From: Paludibacter sp. UBA5753
GTDB taxonomy: Bacteria > Bacteroidota > Bacteroidia > Bacteroidales > Paludibacteraceae
Assembly: GCA_002427615.1 (NCBI GenBank)
Contig: DIFH01000091.1
Coordinates: 923-15,697, forward strand
Direction of reading: 5' to 3'
Length of the DNA stretch: 14,775 nt
Shown: piece after piece, positions 8,252 through 14,775 of the stretch
How positions within the stretch are numbered: position 1 is the first letter of the stretch
Layout of the letters: every line of letters starts with the position of its first letter
Program-made: the position numbers and the translations under genes
Notes under the pieces: generated by a model
Told to the model about the DNA's origin: nothing
Database searches by the model: none
Seen by the model: only the letters and a program-made list of their open reading frames with translations

Positions 8252-8794
8252 TTAATATTTGTCAAACGAAATAATATCTTCTTTATTCTTTCTTTTCTTT
8301 TTCCTTAATACTTGGGCAGAATAACCCAATAAAATAACCAGCATAACCTTTTTACCTTTTGGAATTTCCAATGCTTTAGCCACTTTTTTCTCGTCGCACC
8401 AGCCGAGCATACAACTTCCCAAACCTTCATCGGCGGCAGCCAGGCAGATATGTGATGCCAAAATGCCAAGATCGAGATGAGGGTAATGTTTTCCTTGTGC
8501 CCATCCTCCTATTTTTGATGTAAAATTGGCATTCTCCTCCACCAATATTATCTGTACGGGCGCCTGTTTGCTGAAATGATTCATCGACAACATTTTGCTC
8601 GTAGCCGCATCAGCCACCTGATGACGTTTTTCAGGATCGGTTACTACTATCATCTTCCAGGGTTGTGCGTTGCATGCCGATGGCGCCAAACGGGCAGCCT
8701 CCAGTATACGGTCAAGTTTATCCTGTTCAACAGGTTTATCAAGGTAAGCCCGATCGCTTTGGCGATTATTGACGAGTTCAAGAAATGAGTTCAT
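8252..8794 (-). CDS. Nitroreductase family protein (FMN-dependent oxidoreductase)
   Basis: Cytoplasmic flavoprotein of the nitroreductase fold, expected to bind FMN and use NAD(P)H to reduce quinones, nitro compounds or flavins. The N-terminal NRQSDRAY motif supplies the conserved FMN phosphate-binding Arg/Ser pattern, and EAARLAPSACNAQPWK is the typical flavin-contact helix and turn. The C-terminal LVILLGYS strand and final basic stretch (RKKKRKNKEDIISFDKY) match small Bacteroidota members. Its 180 residues fit the single-domain class. It is convergent with the ABC operon (55-base gap) and stands alone. The physiological substrate is not inferable. Confidence 0.88.
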   Translation of the reverse strand: MNSFLELVNNRQSDRAYLDKPVEQDKLDRILEAARLAPSACNAQPWKMIVVTDPEKRHQVADAATSKMLSMNHFSKQAPVQIILVEENANFTSKIGGWAQGKHYPHLDLGILASHICLAAADEGLGSCMLGWCDEKKVAKALEIPKGKKVMLVILLGYSAQVLRKKKRKNKEDIISFDKY

Positions 8795-8862
8795 AAAGGG
8801 AGAATTTATAGTTGATGGACAATTTGTTTTTCGGCTTGGTTAAAATTGATGCCTTATTTCGT

Positions 8863-9032
8863 GTCAGAAAGAAAACCCTGTGTTTGATAAGAAAAGGTCA
8901 AAGCGCACAAAGCAGCGAAAATACGGAGTTCCGCCAAGGCGGGATGAGTAGTTTTTGCTGCGAGTATAACGCCGAGATGGACGTTTTCTTGCAAACACTA
9001 TGCAGTTTTTCCGCCAGAAAACCAGTCAGAAA
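8863..9032. repeat. Nested imperfect palindrome (possible MITE/REP-like element)
   Basis: Three inverted-repeat pairs nest around one centre. Outer: GTGTTTGATAAGAAAA (8880-8895) pairs imperfectly with TTTTCTTGCAAACAC (8984-8998). Middle: GCAGCGAAAATAC (8912-8924) pairs with TAGTTTTTGCTGC (8949-8961), imperfectly. Inner: CCGCC-AA-GGCGG (8931-8942). An identical 8-base direct repeat, GTCAGAAA, lies at each edge (8863-8870 and 9025-9032) and could be chance or a target-site duplication. A 94-codon frame crosses the region (8812-9096) but resembles no protein I know and runs into the tilS promoter, so I do not call it a gene. The rest of 8795-9076 shows nothing else. Confidence 0.5.
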
Positions 9033-9055
9033 AATAGATTTGTATTTTGACCTGC

Positions 9056-9084
9056 TTGTAAATCATAGATTTTATGTAAGTTTG
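9056..9084 (+). promoter_or_regulatory. Bacteroidota-type promoter for tilS
   Basis: TAAGTTTG at 9077-9084 is an exact TAnnTTTG -7 element, and TTG at 9056-9058 lies 18 bases before it, close to the usual 19-21. Transcription would begin around 9089-9092. This leaves about 40 bases of leader before the ATG at 9133 but almost none before the GTG at 9100. Confidence 0.55.
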
Positions 9085-9132
9085 CAATTGAATTAATATG
9101 TGGCAAAGATAAGTCAAAAAACACAGAAAAAC

Positions 9133-10470
9133 ATGCAGTATAAAGTTCAATCCTATATCGAAAAGCAGCAATTATTGAGTCCCGGAGTCAGCCTTATCGT
9201 GGGAGTGAGTGGCGGCGCCGATTCCGTGGCTTTGCTGCACATTCTTCATTCACTCGGATATAACTGTATCATAGCACATTGCAATTTCAAACTGAGAAAG
9301 GATGAATCGGACCGTGACGAAATATTTGTTCGTACTTTGGCCGATGAAATGAAAATACCGGCGCACTTTATCGACTTTAAGACTGTTGAGTATGCCGGAG
9401 CGCACAAAATTTCCATCGAAATGGCGGCTCGTGAACTACGTTACACCTGGTTTGAAAAATTGCGCCTGCAATATGATGCCACAGCCATTGCCGTGGCACA
9501 TCATGCCGATGACAGCATTGAAACCTTGCTTATGAACCTGGTACGCGGTACCGGTTTACGTGGGATGACAGGAATTCCCCCGCGCAACGGAAAAGTAGTA
9601 CGTCCCCTGCTCTGCTGCTCGCGTGAAGAAATTCTGGCATACCTGATGAAATATGACCTTGCATTTGTTGAAGACTCAACCAACGCTTCTTCGGATTATA
9701 CGCGAAATAAATTCCGGAACGAAGTTTTACCGCTGTTGGAAGAAATCAATCCTTCAGTTCGGCGCGTTTTATATGAAACCATACAACGTTTCGAAGGCAT
9801 CCAGGCTGTTTTTCAACAAGCCCTAACCGATAACAGACTCGAAATTGTCGAAAACTCATCTGGAGGTTTTAAAATTGATATTGACAAACTCAAATTGCAG
9901 GCCGATGTACCTACTGTTTTATATGAATTGATAAGTCCTTACGGCTTTCATCCCGATCAGATTTTGTCCATTGTCAAACAGCTCGACGGCGAATCGGGAA
10001 AATTGTTTTATTCCGACAGTCATCGCCTGATAAAAGATCGTAGTTATTTGATTATTAACGCTAAAAGCGAAATAAATTCACACGAATACCGGATTGATGA
10101 AAATAATCTTGAGATATTTGAACCAGTTCATCTTCGAATAAAGCATGTTGAAAGAAATTCTGATTTTGTTATTTCACGCGAAGCTGACCGTATTCATGTT
10201 GATGCAGATAAAATCCAATTTCCTCTTACCATCAGACACTGGAACGAAGGTGATTCGTTTGTTCCTTTCGGTATGCAAGGACGTAAAAAAGTGAGTGATT
10301 TTTTTATTGATATAAAACTGAATCTGAACGAAAAAGATCAGGCTCTGCTCCTACTCTCGGGAGATGATATTGTGTGGATTTTGGGATACAGAACGGATAA
10401 CAGGTTTAGGATAAGTGATAAAACCAAGCGGGTACTCGAAATAACTTATTACAAATCAACCGTTATTTAA
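9133..10470 (+). CDS. tilS: tRNA(Ile)-lysidine synthase
   Basis: Essential enzyme that ATP-dependently attaches lysine to C34 of the CAU-anticodon tRNA(Ile), so that it reads AUA and is charged with isoleucine. The N-terminal PP-loop (adenylation) motif is GVSGGADSVALLHIL, with S26-G27-G28-A29-D30-S31. It is followed by the usual IAHCNFKLR, AHHADDSIETLLMNLVRGTG and STNASSDYTRNKFRNEVLP blocks of the catalytic domain. The C-terminal TilS domain is present (IRHWNEGDSF, GRKKVSDFF, ending IVWILGYRTDNRF), so at 445 residues this is the full long form. I chose ATG 9133 because homologues begin shortly before the PP-loop and because the promoter places the transcript start near 9090; a GTG at 9100 would add 11 residues. 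The last 8 bases overlap the convergent folC. Confidence 0.94.
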   Translation: MQYKVQSYIEKQQLLSPGVSLIVGVSGGADSVALLHILHSLGYNCIIAHCNFKLRKDESDRDEIFVRTLADEMKIPAHFIDFKTVEYAGAHKISIEMAARELRYTWFEKLRLQYDATAIAVAHHADDSIETLLMNLVRGTGLRGMTGIPPRNGKVVRPLLCCSREEILAYLMKYDLAFVEDSTNASSDYTRNKFRNEVLPLLEEINPSVRRVLYETIQRFEGIQAVFQQALTDNRLEIVENSSGGFKIDIDKLKLQADVPTVLYELISPYGFHPDQILSIVKQLDGESGKLFYSDSHRLIKDRSYLIINAKSEINSHEYRIDENNLEIFEPVHLRIKHVERNSDFVISREADRIHVDADKIQFPLTIRHWNEGDSFVPFGMQGRKKVSDFFIDIKLNLNEKDQALLLLSGDDIVWILGYRTDNRFRISDKTKRVLEITYYKSTVI

Positions 10471-11773
10471 CCTGCTGAGAATAAGTTGAGGCATAATAAG
10501 CCAATGCCTCGCCTACTACAAAATTACTTCCGCCTATCAATATAAAATCATTTTTGCCTGCATTGTTCAAAGATGATTCAACTGCTTCTTTTACAGAATT
10601 ATAATACTGTCCTTCTAAACTATTTCTTTCAGCTTGCTTTTTCAATTCGACAGCGGGTAGCGCCCGTGGCACGGCCGCCTGTGTGAAATAATATTCAGCT
10701 TCGCGGGGTAATAATTCAAGCACATGACTTATATCTTTATCGTTTACCATACCGATAACAATATGCAGTTTTTCATAAGTCTGATGTTTGAGTTGCTCCA
10801 CCACATATTCAATGCCAGCCACATTATGACCTGTATCGGCCACTATCCGCGGTTTATCCTGCAATACTTCCCAACGGCCTCTGAAGCCTGTTATTTCTAC
10901 CACATTTTCGAGTCCAGAACGAAGCGCAGTATCATCAAGCCTGATTGGAATTGTTCCAATTCTATTTAAAACCTCTAAAGTTTTCAGAACCGTTGCTACA
11001 TTTTTTAATTGATAATCACCGGTTAATCCTACTTTATATTGCATGCCTCCGTCTGTTTGCACAATCATTTTATTGTTTTCGTAACCAGTAAATTTTAATT
11101 TGGTATTGGGGATGTAAAGCGGACTATTCATCTCCTTTGCCTTTTGTTCAAAAACAGGACGGGTTTCGGGCAACCACTCTCCCACTACCACAGGAATATT
11201 TTGTTTGATAATTCCTGCTTTTTCAAAAGCTATTTTAGCCAGTGTATCACCCAGAAAAGCCACATGATCGAAACTGATATTGGTAATAACCGACAGCAAA
11301 GGGCTGATAATGTTTGTGCTGTCGAGCCTGCCTCCCAAACCCACTTCAATAATAGCAATATCTACTTTTTCATCAGCAAAATACCGGAACGCCATAGCCA
11401 TCGTAGCCTCGAAAAACGAAGGTTGTATTTCATCAAATATATCTTTGTTTTGTTCAACAAAATCAATGACATATTGCCTGTCAATCATTGCGCCATTCAC
11501 ACGGATACGCTCCCCGAAATCGACCAGATGCGGTGAAGTGTATAATCCTGTTTTATAACCAGCCGATTGAAATATAGCTGCCAGGATATGCGATACCGAG
11601 CCTTTTCCGTTGGTTCCGGCTACATGTATTGTTTTATATTTATGATGGGGATTTTCAAGGGCATTCATTAGCCGTATGGTATTGTCGAGTCCCGGCTTAT
11701 AGGCACTTGCTCCCACATGATGAAACACCGGTAATCGGTCATAAAGATATTCGAGCGTTGATTCGTAAGACAT
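10463..11773 (-). CDS. folC: Bifunctional folylpolyglutamate synthase/dihydrofolate synthase
   Basis: Cytoplasmic Mur-ligase-family enzyme that joins glutamate to dihydropteroate and extends the polyglutamate tail of folates, using ATP. The ATP-binding P-loop is VAGTNGKGSVSH, with G53-T54-N55-G56-K57-G58-S59. It is followed by the folate-binding region GLYTSPHLVDFGERIRVNG, the EVGLGGRLDSTN motif and the ISFDHVAFLG metal/ATP site. The C-terminal ligase domain contains the VADTGHNVAG motif, which binds the growing glutamate chain. Its 436 residues are typical. It is transcribed toward tilS, sharing 8 bases at the stop codons with no terminator between. The 127 bases upstream (11774-11900) hold no recognisable gene; the ygiQ-like gene lies beyond on the same strand. 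Confidence 0.95.
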   Translation of the reverse strand: MSYESTLEYLYDRLPVFHHVGASAYKPGLDNTIRLMNALENPHHKYKTIHVAGTNGKGSVSHILAAIFQSAGYKTGLYTSPHLVDFGERIRVNGAMIDRQYVIDFVEQNKDIFDEIQPSFFEATMAMAFRYFADEKVDIAIIEVGLGGRLDSTNIISPLLSVITNISFDHVAFLGDTLAKIAFEKAGIIKQNIPVVVGEWLPETRPVFEQKAKEMNSPLYIPNTKLKFTGYENNKMIVQTDGGMQYKVGLTGDYQLKNVATVLKTLEVLNRIGTIPIRLDDTALRSGLENVVEITGFRGRWEVLQDKPRIVADTGHNVAGIEYVVEQLKHQTYEKLHIVIGMVNDKDISHVLELLPREAEYYFTQAAVPRALPAVELKKQAERNSLEGQYYNSVKEAVESSLNNAGKNDFILIGGSNFVVGEALAYYASTYSQQVK

Positions 11774-11900
11774 GAAATTAGTTGATAATAAACAGTTTAT
11801 AGTATTTAATTGGAAATGTGCACAATGAAAAAAATGTTTTTAAAAAGTTTTTAGTAAGAAAACGGAACCAATTAATCTAACCAACACAGTTAACCAATTC

Positions 11901-13715
11901 CTATTTTCCAAACAGTTTTTGTTGTAAATCCGGACGTTTCATTCGTTGTAAATCGCGGATTATTTGTTGTTTATATTCGGGTTTATACCAGAAAAAAAAC
12001 TTACGTTGTTCCAGTTTTTCCTCTTTGCTTTTGGCCGTATATACAGGTTCAAGCGTGTAAGGGTGATAACCCGAGTAATAAATCTCGGTAGCCACAGTCA
12101 TGGGTGTGGGCGTAAAATCCTGCACCTGTTCCAGTTTAAAGTCGAGCCGCTTGGTTTGTATAGCCAAATCAGCCATATCTTCGCTTTTACAACCCGGATG
12201 ACTTGAAATAAAGTAAGGGATCAATTGTTGATTCAATCCCGCTTCCCTGTTAATTCTTTCGAATTGCATTTTAAACTTCCCGAAATATTCAAACGAAGGT
12301 TTACGCATGATTTTCAGTACATTGTCCGAAGTGTGTTCAGGCGCAATTTTCAATCGTCCTGATACATGATTGGTAATCAGTTCACGAATATATTCGGCGT
12401 GACTCTTATTGGTTTTCTCACTTTTTGTATCGCTTAGCAACAAATCGTATCTAATGCCGCTCCCTACGAAAGATTTTTTAATTCCCGGCATACTGTCCAC
12501 CGAACGGTAAATATCAATTAAACGGCTGTGGTCGGTATCAAGATTAAAACATACTTTAGGATATATGCACGAAGGCTTTTTACATTGTTTGCATATTTCA
12601 ATATCCTTTCCTTTCAATCCGTACATATTAGCCGAAGGCCCGCCCAAATCACTTATATAGCCTTTAAAATAGGGCATTTCAGTTACTTTTCTTACTTCGT
12701 TCAGTATTGATTCTTTTGAACGCGAAACAATATGTTTCCCCTGATGCGCCGAAATGGTACAAAAAGCACAGCCACCAAAACAACCCCGATGCAGATTCAC
12801 CGAGAACTTGATCATTTCATAAGCCGGAATCTTTTTGTCCTTGTATTTCGGGTGAGGCACGCGGGTATAAGGTAAATCGAACGAAGCATCCAGTTCTTTT
12901 TCGCTAAGCGGCGAATAGGGTGGATTGACCACTACCCACCGATTGCCCGTTTTTTGCAACAACCGGTCGGCCTCAAAGCGATTCGATTCCTGTTCGATGT
13001 GCTTAAAGTTTGAGGCATAGAGCTTTTTATCTTTCAGACATACTTCGTGCGAAACAAGTGTAATGTCTTTCCAGTTCGATGCAGGAATTTCCTTGGACAA
13101 AAAGGAGCTTTGAGGAATATCTGTGAGCGCTGCGAATGTTTTGCCTTCGCGTAAACGATTTATCAGTTCGCGCAAGGGTTTTTCTCCGTTACCATAAATC
13201 AGCAAATCCGCTTTCGAATCAACCAATATACTGGGCATCAATTTATTCGACCAATAGTCGTAATGTGTAAACCTGCGAAGCGATGCTTCGATGCCTCCAA
13301 CAAGAATAGGCACATCAGGATAAAGCTTTTTGAGAATATTGCAATAAGTAATCGTGGCATAATCGGGACGCATATTGGGTTTACCGTCAGGGGAATAGGC
13401 ATCATCCGAACGAAGGCGTTTATTGGCAGTATAATGATTGACCATGGAATCCATATTACCCGCCGAAACGGCAAAAAACATACGCGGACGTCCCATTTTT
13501 TTGAAATCGCGCAAATCATCCCGCCAATTCGGTTGAGGAACAAGAGCGACCTTCAGTCCTTCAGCTTCGAGTATCCGTCCGATAACAGCCGCTCCGAAAG
13601 CCGGATGATCAATATATGCATCGCCGGTAAAGAAAACCACATCCACTTCGTCCCAACCGCGTAATTCTAGTTCTTTTTTGGTTGTTGGCAAAAAATCAGT
13701 TAATTGATATATCAT
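11901..13715 (-). CDS. YgiQ family radical SAM protein
   Basis: Putative radical SAM enzyme of the YgiQ (UPF0313) family, whose reaction is not established. The 4Fe-4S motif CxxxCxxC is C312-F-G-G-C316-A-F-C319 in the context VNLHRGCFGGCAFCTIS. The N-terminal third carries a cobalamin-binding-like Rossmann domain: the family opening FLPTTKKELELRGWDEVDVV, then GDAYIDHPAFGAA and ILVGGIEASLRRFTHYDYW. A second cysteine group, CKQCKKPSCIYPKVC near residues 380-395, is a family trait and may hold another cluster or metal. The C-terminal segment with DFTPTPMTVATEIYYSGYHP and KSKEEKLEQRKFFFWYKPE is also diagnostic. At 604 residues it matches Bacteroidota members; E. coli YgiQ is longer. It stands alone with the same orientation as folC, 127 bases away. 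Any link to mtnN through 5'-deoxyadenosine removal is speculative. Confidence 0.92.
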   Translation of the reverse strand: MIYQLTDFLPTTKKELELRGWDEVDVVFFTGDAYIDHPAFGAAVIGRILEAEGLKVALVPQPNWRDDLRDFKKMGRPRMFFAVSAGNMDSMVNHYTANKRLRSDDAYSPDGKPNMRPDYATITYCNILKKLYPDVPILVGGIEASLRRFTHYDYWSNKLMPSILVDSKADLLIYGNGEKPLRELINRLREGKTFAALTDIPQSSFLSKEIPASNWKDITLVSHEVCLKDKKLYASNFKHIEQESNRFEADRLLQKTGNRWVVVNPPYSPLSEKELDASFDLPYTRVPHPKYKDKKIPAYEMIKFSVNLHRGCFGGCAFCTISAHQGKHIVSRSKESILNEVRKVTEMPYFKGYISDLGGPSANMYGLKGKDIEICKQCKKPSCIYPKVCFNLDTDHSRLIDIYRSVDSMPGIKKSFVGSGIRYDLLLSDTKSEKTNKSHAEYIRELITNHVSGRLKIAPEHTSDNVLKIMRKPSFEYFGKFKMQFERINREAGLNQQLIPYFISSHPGCKSEDMADLAIQTKRLDFKLEQVQDFTPTPMTVATEIYYSGYHPYTLEPVYTAKSKEEKLEQRKFFFWYKPEYKQQIIRDLQRMKRPDLQQKLFGK

Positions 13716-13861
13716 TTTTTTTAAATAAAAATAAATTATAGAGACAAGTACAGCGTACTAAACAGCTATTTTTAAAACACTCACATTCCGATCTGCCTTA
13801 TTTAACAATGATTCAATTGAATATATTCTCGTAAAATATGTTTCGGTCAAAAATGAATATT

Positions 13862-14061
13862 TTATTCTACTTTCTGAAGCAGAGCAGTCTTTTTGGCCAA
13901 ATCAGCCTCCACGTCAGCTCTCGACTTACTTCGGGTAACAATATACACTCCCAGAAAAACCATGACAGCTGCAATTACCTTAGGTGCAGTAAGCGTATTC
14001 TGACCTGCTATCACCACTACAATCATTGCCACTATAGTACCTTATCTTTCAAATTAGTGTA
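13862..14061 (-). pseudogene. Decayed 3' end of an EamA/DMT-family transporter gene
   Basis: Translating 14041-13862 on the minus strand gives 59 residues ending in a proper stop: a hydrophobic helix (TIVAMIVVVIAG), a QNTLTAPK turn, a second helix (VIAAVMVFLGVYIVTRSKS) and a charged tail (RADVEADLAKKTALLQKVE). This is how EamA-family drug/metabolite exporters end. There is no in-frame start, and a stop lies just upstream (14042-14044). In the neighbouring frame 14061-14041 reads YTNLKDK, which could be the decayed YTNLQP-like segment preceding this helix pair in intact homologues, implying a small deletion near 14038-14043. The rest of the transporter is missing where the gene at 14078-14775 begins, suggesting truncation by insertion or rearrangement. 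The 146 bases between this remnant and the ygiQ-like gene show nothing else beyond a 5-base hairpin (13747-13759) and the palindrome ATTCAATTGAAT (13811-13822). Confidence 0.6.
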
Positions 14062-14077
14062 TTTTTTGGCATAATAT

Positions 14078-14775
14078 TCAATAACAATAAGCAGGAACAA
14101 GGACCAACTCTTTGATTTTCTCTGCCATAATAATGGTTTCTTTTCCTAATTTTGTGACATAATACTTGTACGAATCCGCTGCTTTTTTTATCAGTCCATG
14201 TATTCGCAACCGTTTAATCAATCTGCTAATTTTACTGCCATTAAATCCGAGTTGCTTTTGTAAGTGTTTATTTCTAAACCCTGAGATATTAAACTCACCT
14301 CGAACAATTGACAATAGAACTAATAGGTCGTCATCATTAAAAAAGTTGAATCCTTTGTAGTTTCTTTTGTTTTCAGTTTTTGATTCAGTCACTTTCTCTA
14401 ATCTCTTTCTGCCCACTTCCTTGTTATCGAATGCGGAAATAAACTCCAAATATCTTTTATTGGCAGCTTTGAGGTTATCGGCCAGAAAGCTAAGGCTATA
14501 GATATTTTTTTTGAGTGAAGCCATTTCACACGACGTTGTCCCGTCACGGTGTACTACTTCTCTGTAGTGTTGGAAAAAACTTATATCGTTTGCCGTTGTT
14601 TCTATGCGTAGTATTTTCGAAAACTTATCATATATTTTTATCGAGACCGAACCCATTGTATGTTTTACCCTGCTGCCCTCAATACGAACATTGTAGTTAT
14701 TACCAACTTCTCCCTGATACCTGCCGTCAAGTTTATGTCCTAAAAATGTGGCAATGTTCTCCGGTTTCACTGTAT
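14078..14775 (-). CDS. C-terminal part of a winged-helix-ended, multicopy-family protein (5' end beyond window)
   Basis: The reading frame is open through the right edge, and the residues there (TVKPENIATFLGHKL) match the middle of longer homologues, so the true start lies outside the window; the GTG at 14770 is not a credible start. From memory, full-length relatives of about 430 residues share the blocks NVRIEGSRVKH, MGSVSIKIYDKF and LRIETTANDISFFQHYREV, all visible here, followed by a KKNIYSL and RRYLEFISA-type helical part. The final third (FNISGFRNKHLQKQLG, SKISRLIKRLRIHGLIKK, YKYYVTKLGK) reads as a winged-helix DNA-binding domain. Relatives are annotated as hypothetical or MarR-like and often occur in several near-identical copies per genome, which hints at a mobile or recombination role, but I know of no demonstrated function. 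It ends 16 bases from a broken EamA gene. Confidence 0.65.
   Translation of the reverse strand, partial: TVKPENIATFLGHKLDGRYQGEVGNNYNVRIEGSRVKHTMGSVSIKIYDKFSKILRIETTANDISFFQHYREVVHRDGTTSCEMASLKKNIYSLSFLADNLKAANKRYLEFISAFDNKEVGRKRLEKVTESKTENKRNYKGFNFFNDDDLLVLLSIVRGEFNISGFRNKHLQKQLGFNGSKISRLIKRLRIHGLIKKAADSYKYYVTKLGKETIIMAEKIKELVLVPAYCY

Noticed and set aside
8812..9096. A 94-codon open frame on the plus strand upstream of tilS
   Set aside because: It coincides with the nested palindrome, has no recognisable domain, is rich in unusual Cys/Phe/Arg mixtures, and runs through the tilS promoter. It is better explained as an open frame in a structured repeat.
13263..13664. A 133-codon plus-strand frame inside the ygiQ-like gene
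   Set aside because: It is antisense to conserved YgiQ sequence and matches no known family.
13838..14074. A 78-codon plus-strand frame between the ygiQ-like gene and the right-edge gene
   Set aside because: The opposite strand reads as the tail of an EamA transporter, which explains the region much better; this frame's His/Ser/Tyr-rich translation looks non-coding.
14050..14093. Minus-strand frame reading LFLLIVIEYYAKKYTNL across the end of the right-edge gene
   Set aside because: The first half overlaps the conserved C-terminus of that gene in another frame, so the helix-like look is probably chance. Only the YTNLKDK end was kept, as possible EamA remnant.

Overview
The window looks like Bacteroidota chromosome, most likely order Bacteroidales. 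Signs are the moderately AT-rich base composition, few Shine-Dalgarno sites, promoters of the TTTG / TAnnTTTG type used by the Bacteroidota primary sigma factor, a K+-dependent membrane pyrophosphatase, and the protein families present. It is mostly housekeeping DNA with repeat or mobile-looking material at both edges and one compact inverted-repeat element in the middle. I assign ten protein genes that are complete within the window, one gene cut by the right edge and one decayed gene remnant. I see no tRNA, rRNA or CRISPR array.

Layout. 1-158: two small hairpins and a bidirectional terminator. 159-4474 (minus): a CAAX-protease-like M48 metalloprotease, MTA/SAH nucleosidase (mtnN) and membrane pyrophosphatase (hppA), closely spaced and possibly co-transcribed in that order. 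4475-4603: divergent promoter region with a very good Bacteroidota promoter. 4604-8196 (plus): a membrane-anchored metallophosphoesterase, a lipoprotein substrate-binding protein, and one polypeptide fusing an ABC permease to its ATPase. 8252-8794 (minus): a small nitroreductase. 8795-9132: no convincing gene; a nested imperfect palindrome and the tilS promoter. 9133-10470 (plus): tilS, whose 3' end overlaps the convergent folC (10463-11773, minus). 11901-13715 (minus): a YgiQ-type radical SAM protein. 13862-14061: the decayed 3' end of an EamA/DMT transporter gene. 14078-14775 (minus): the C-terminal part of a winged-helix-ended protein from a multicopy, poorly understood family.

How it fits together. 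hppA uses pyrophosphate from biosynthesis to pump Na+ or H+; mtnN recycles methylthioadenosine and S-adenosylhomocysteine (and 5'-deoxyadenosine in many species), which is loosely relevant to radical SAM enzymes such as YgiQ; tilS and folC are core tRNA-modification and folate genes. The lipoprotein and fused ABC protein make a complete importer in two genes, substrate unknown. The least ordinary features are that importer fusion (with an altered Walker A), the palindromic element upstream of tilS, and the junction where a mobile-looking gene abuts the broken EamA gene. I found nothing that clearly amounts to a new defence or metabolic system.
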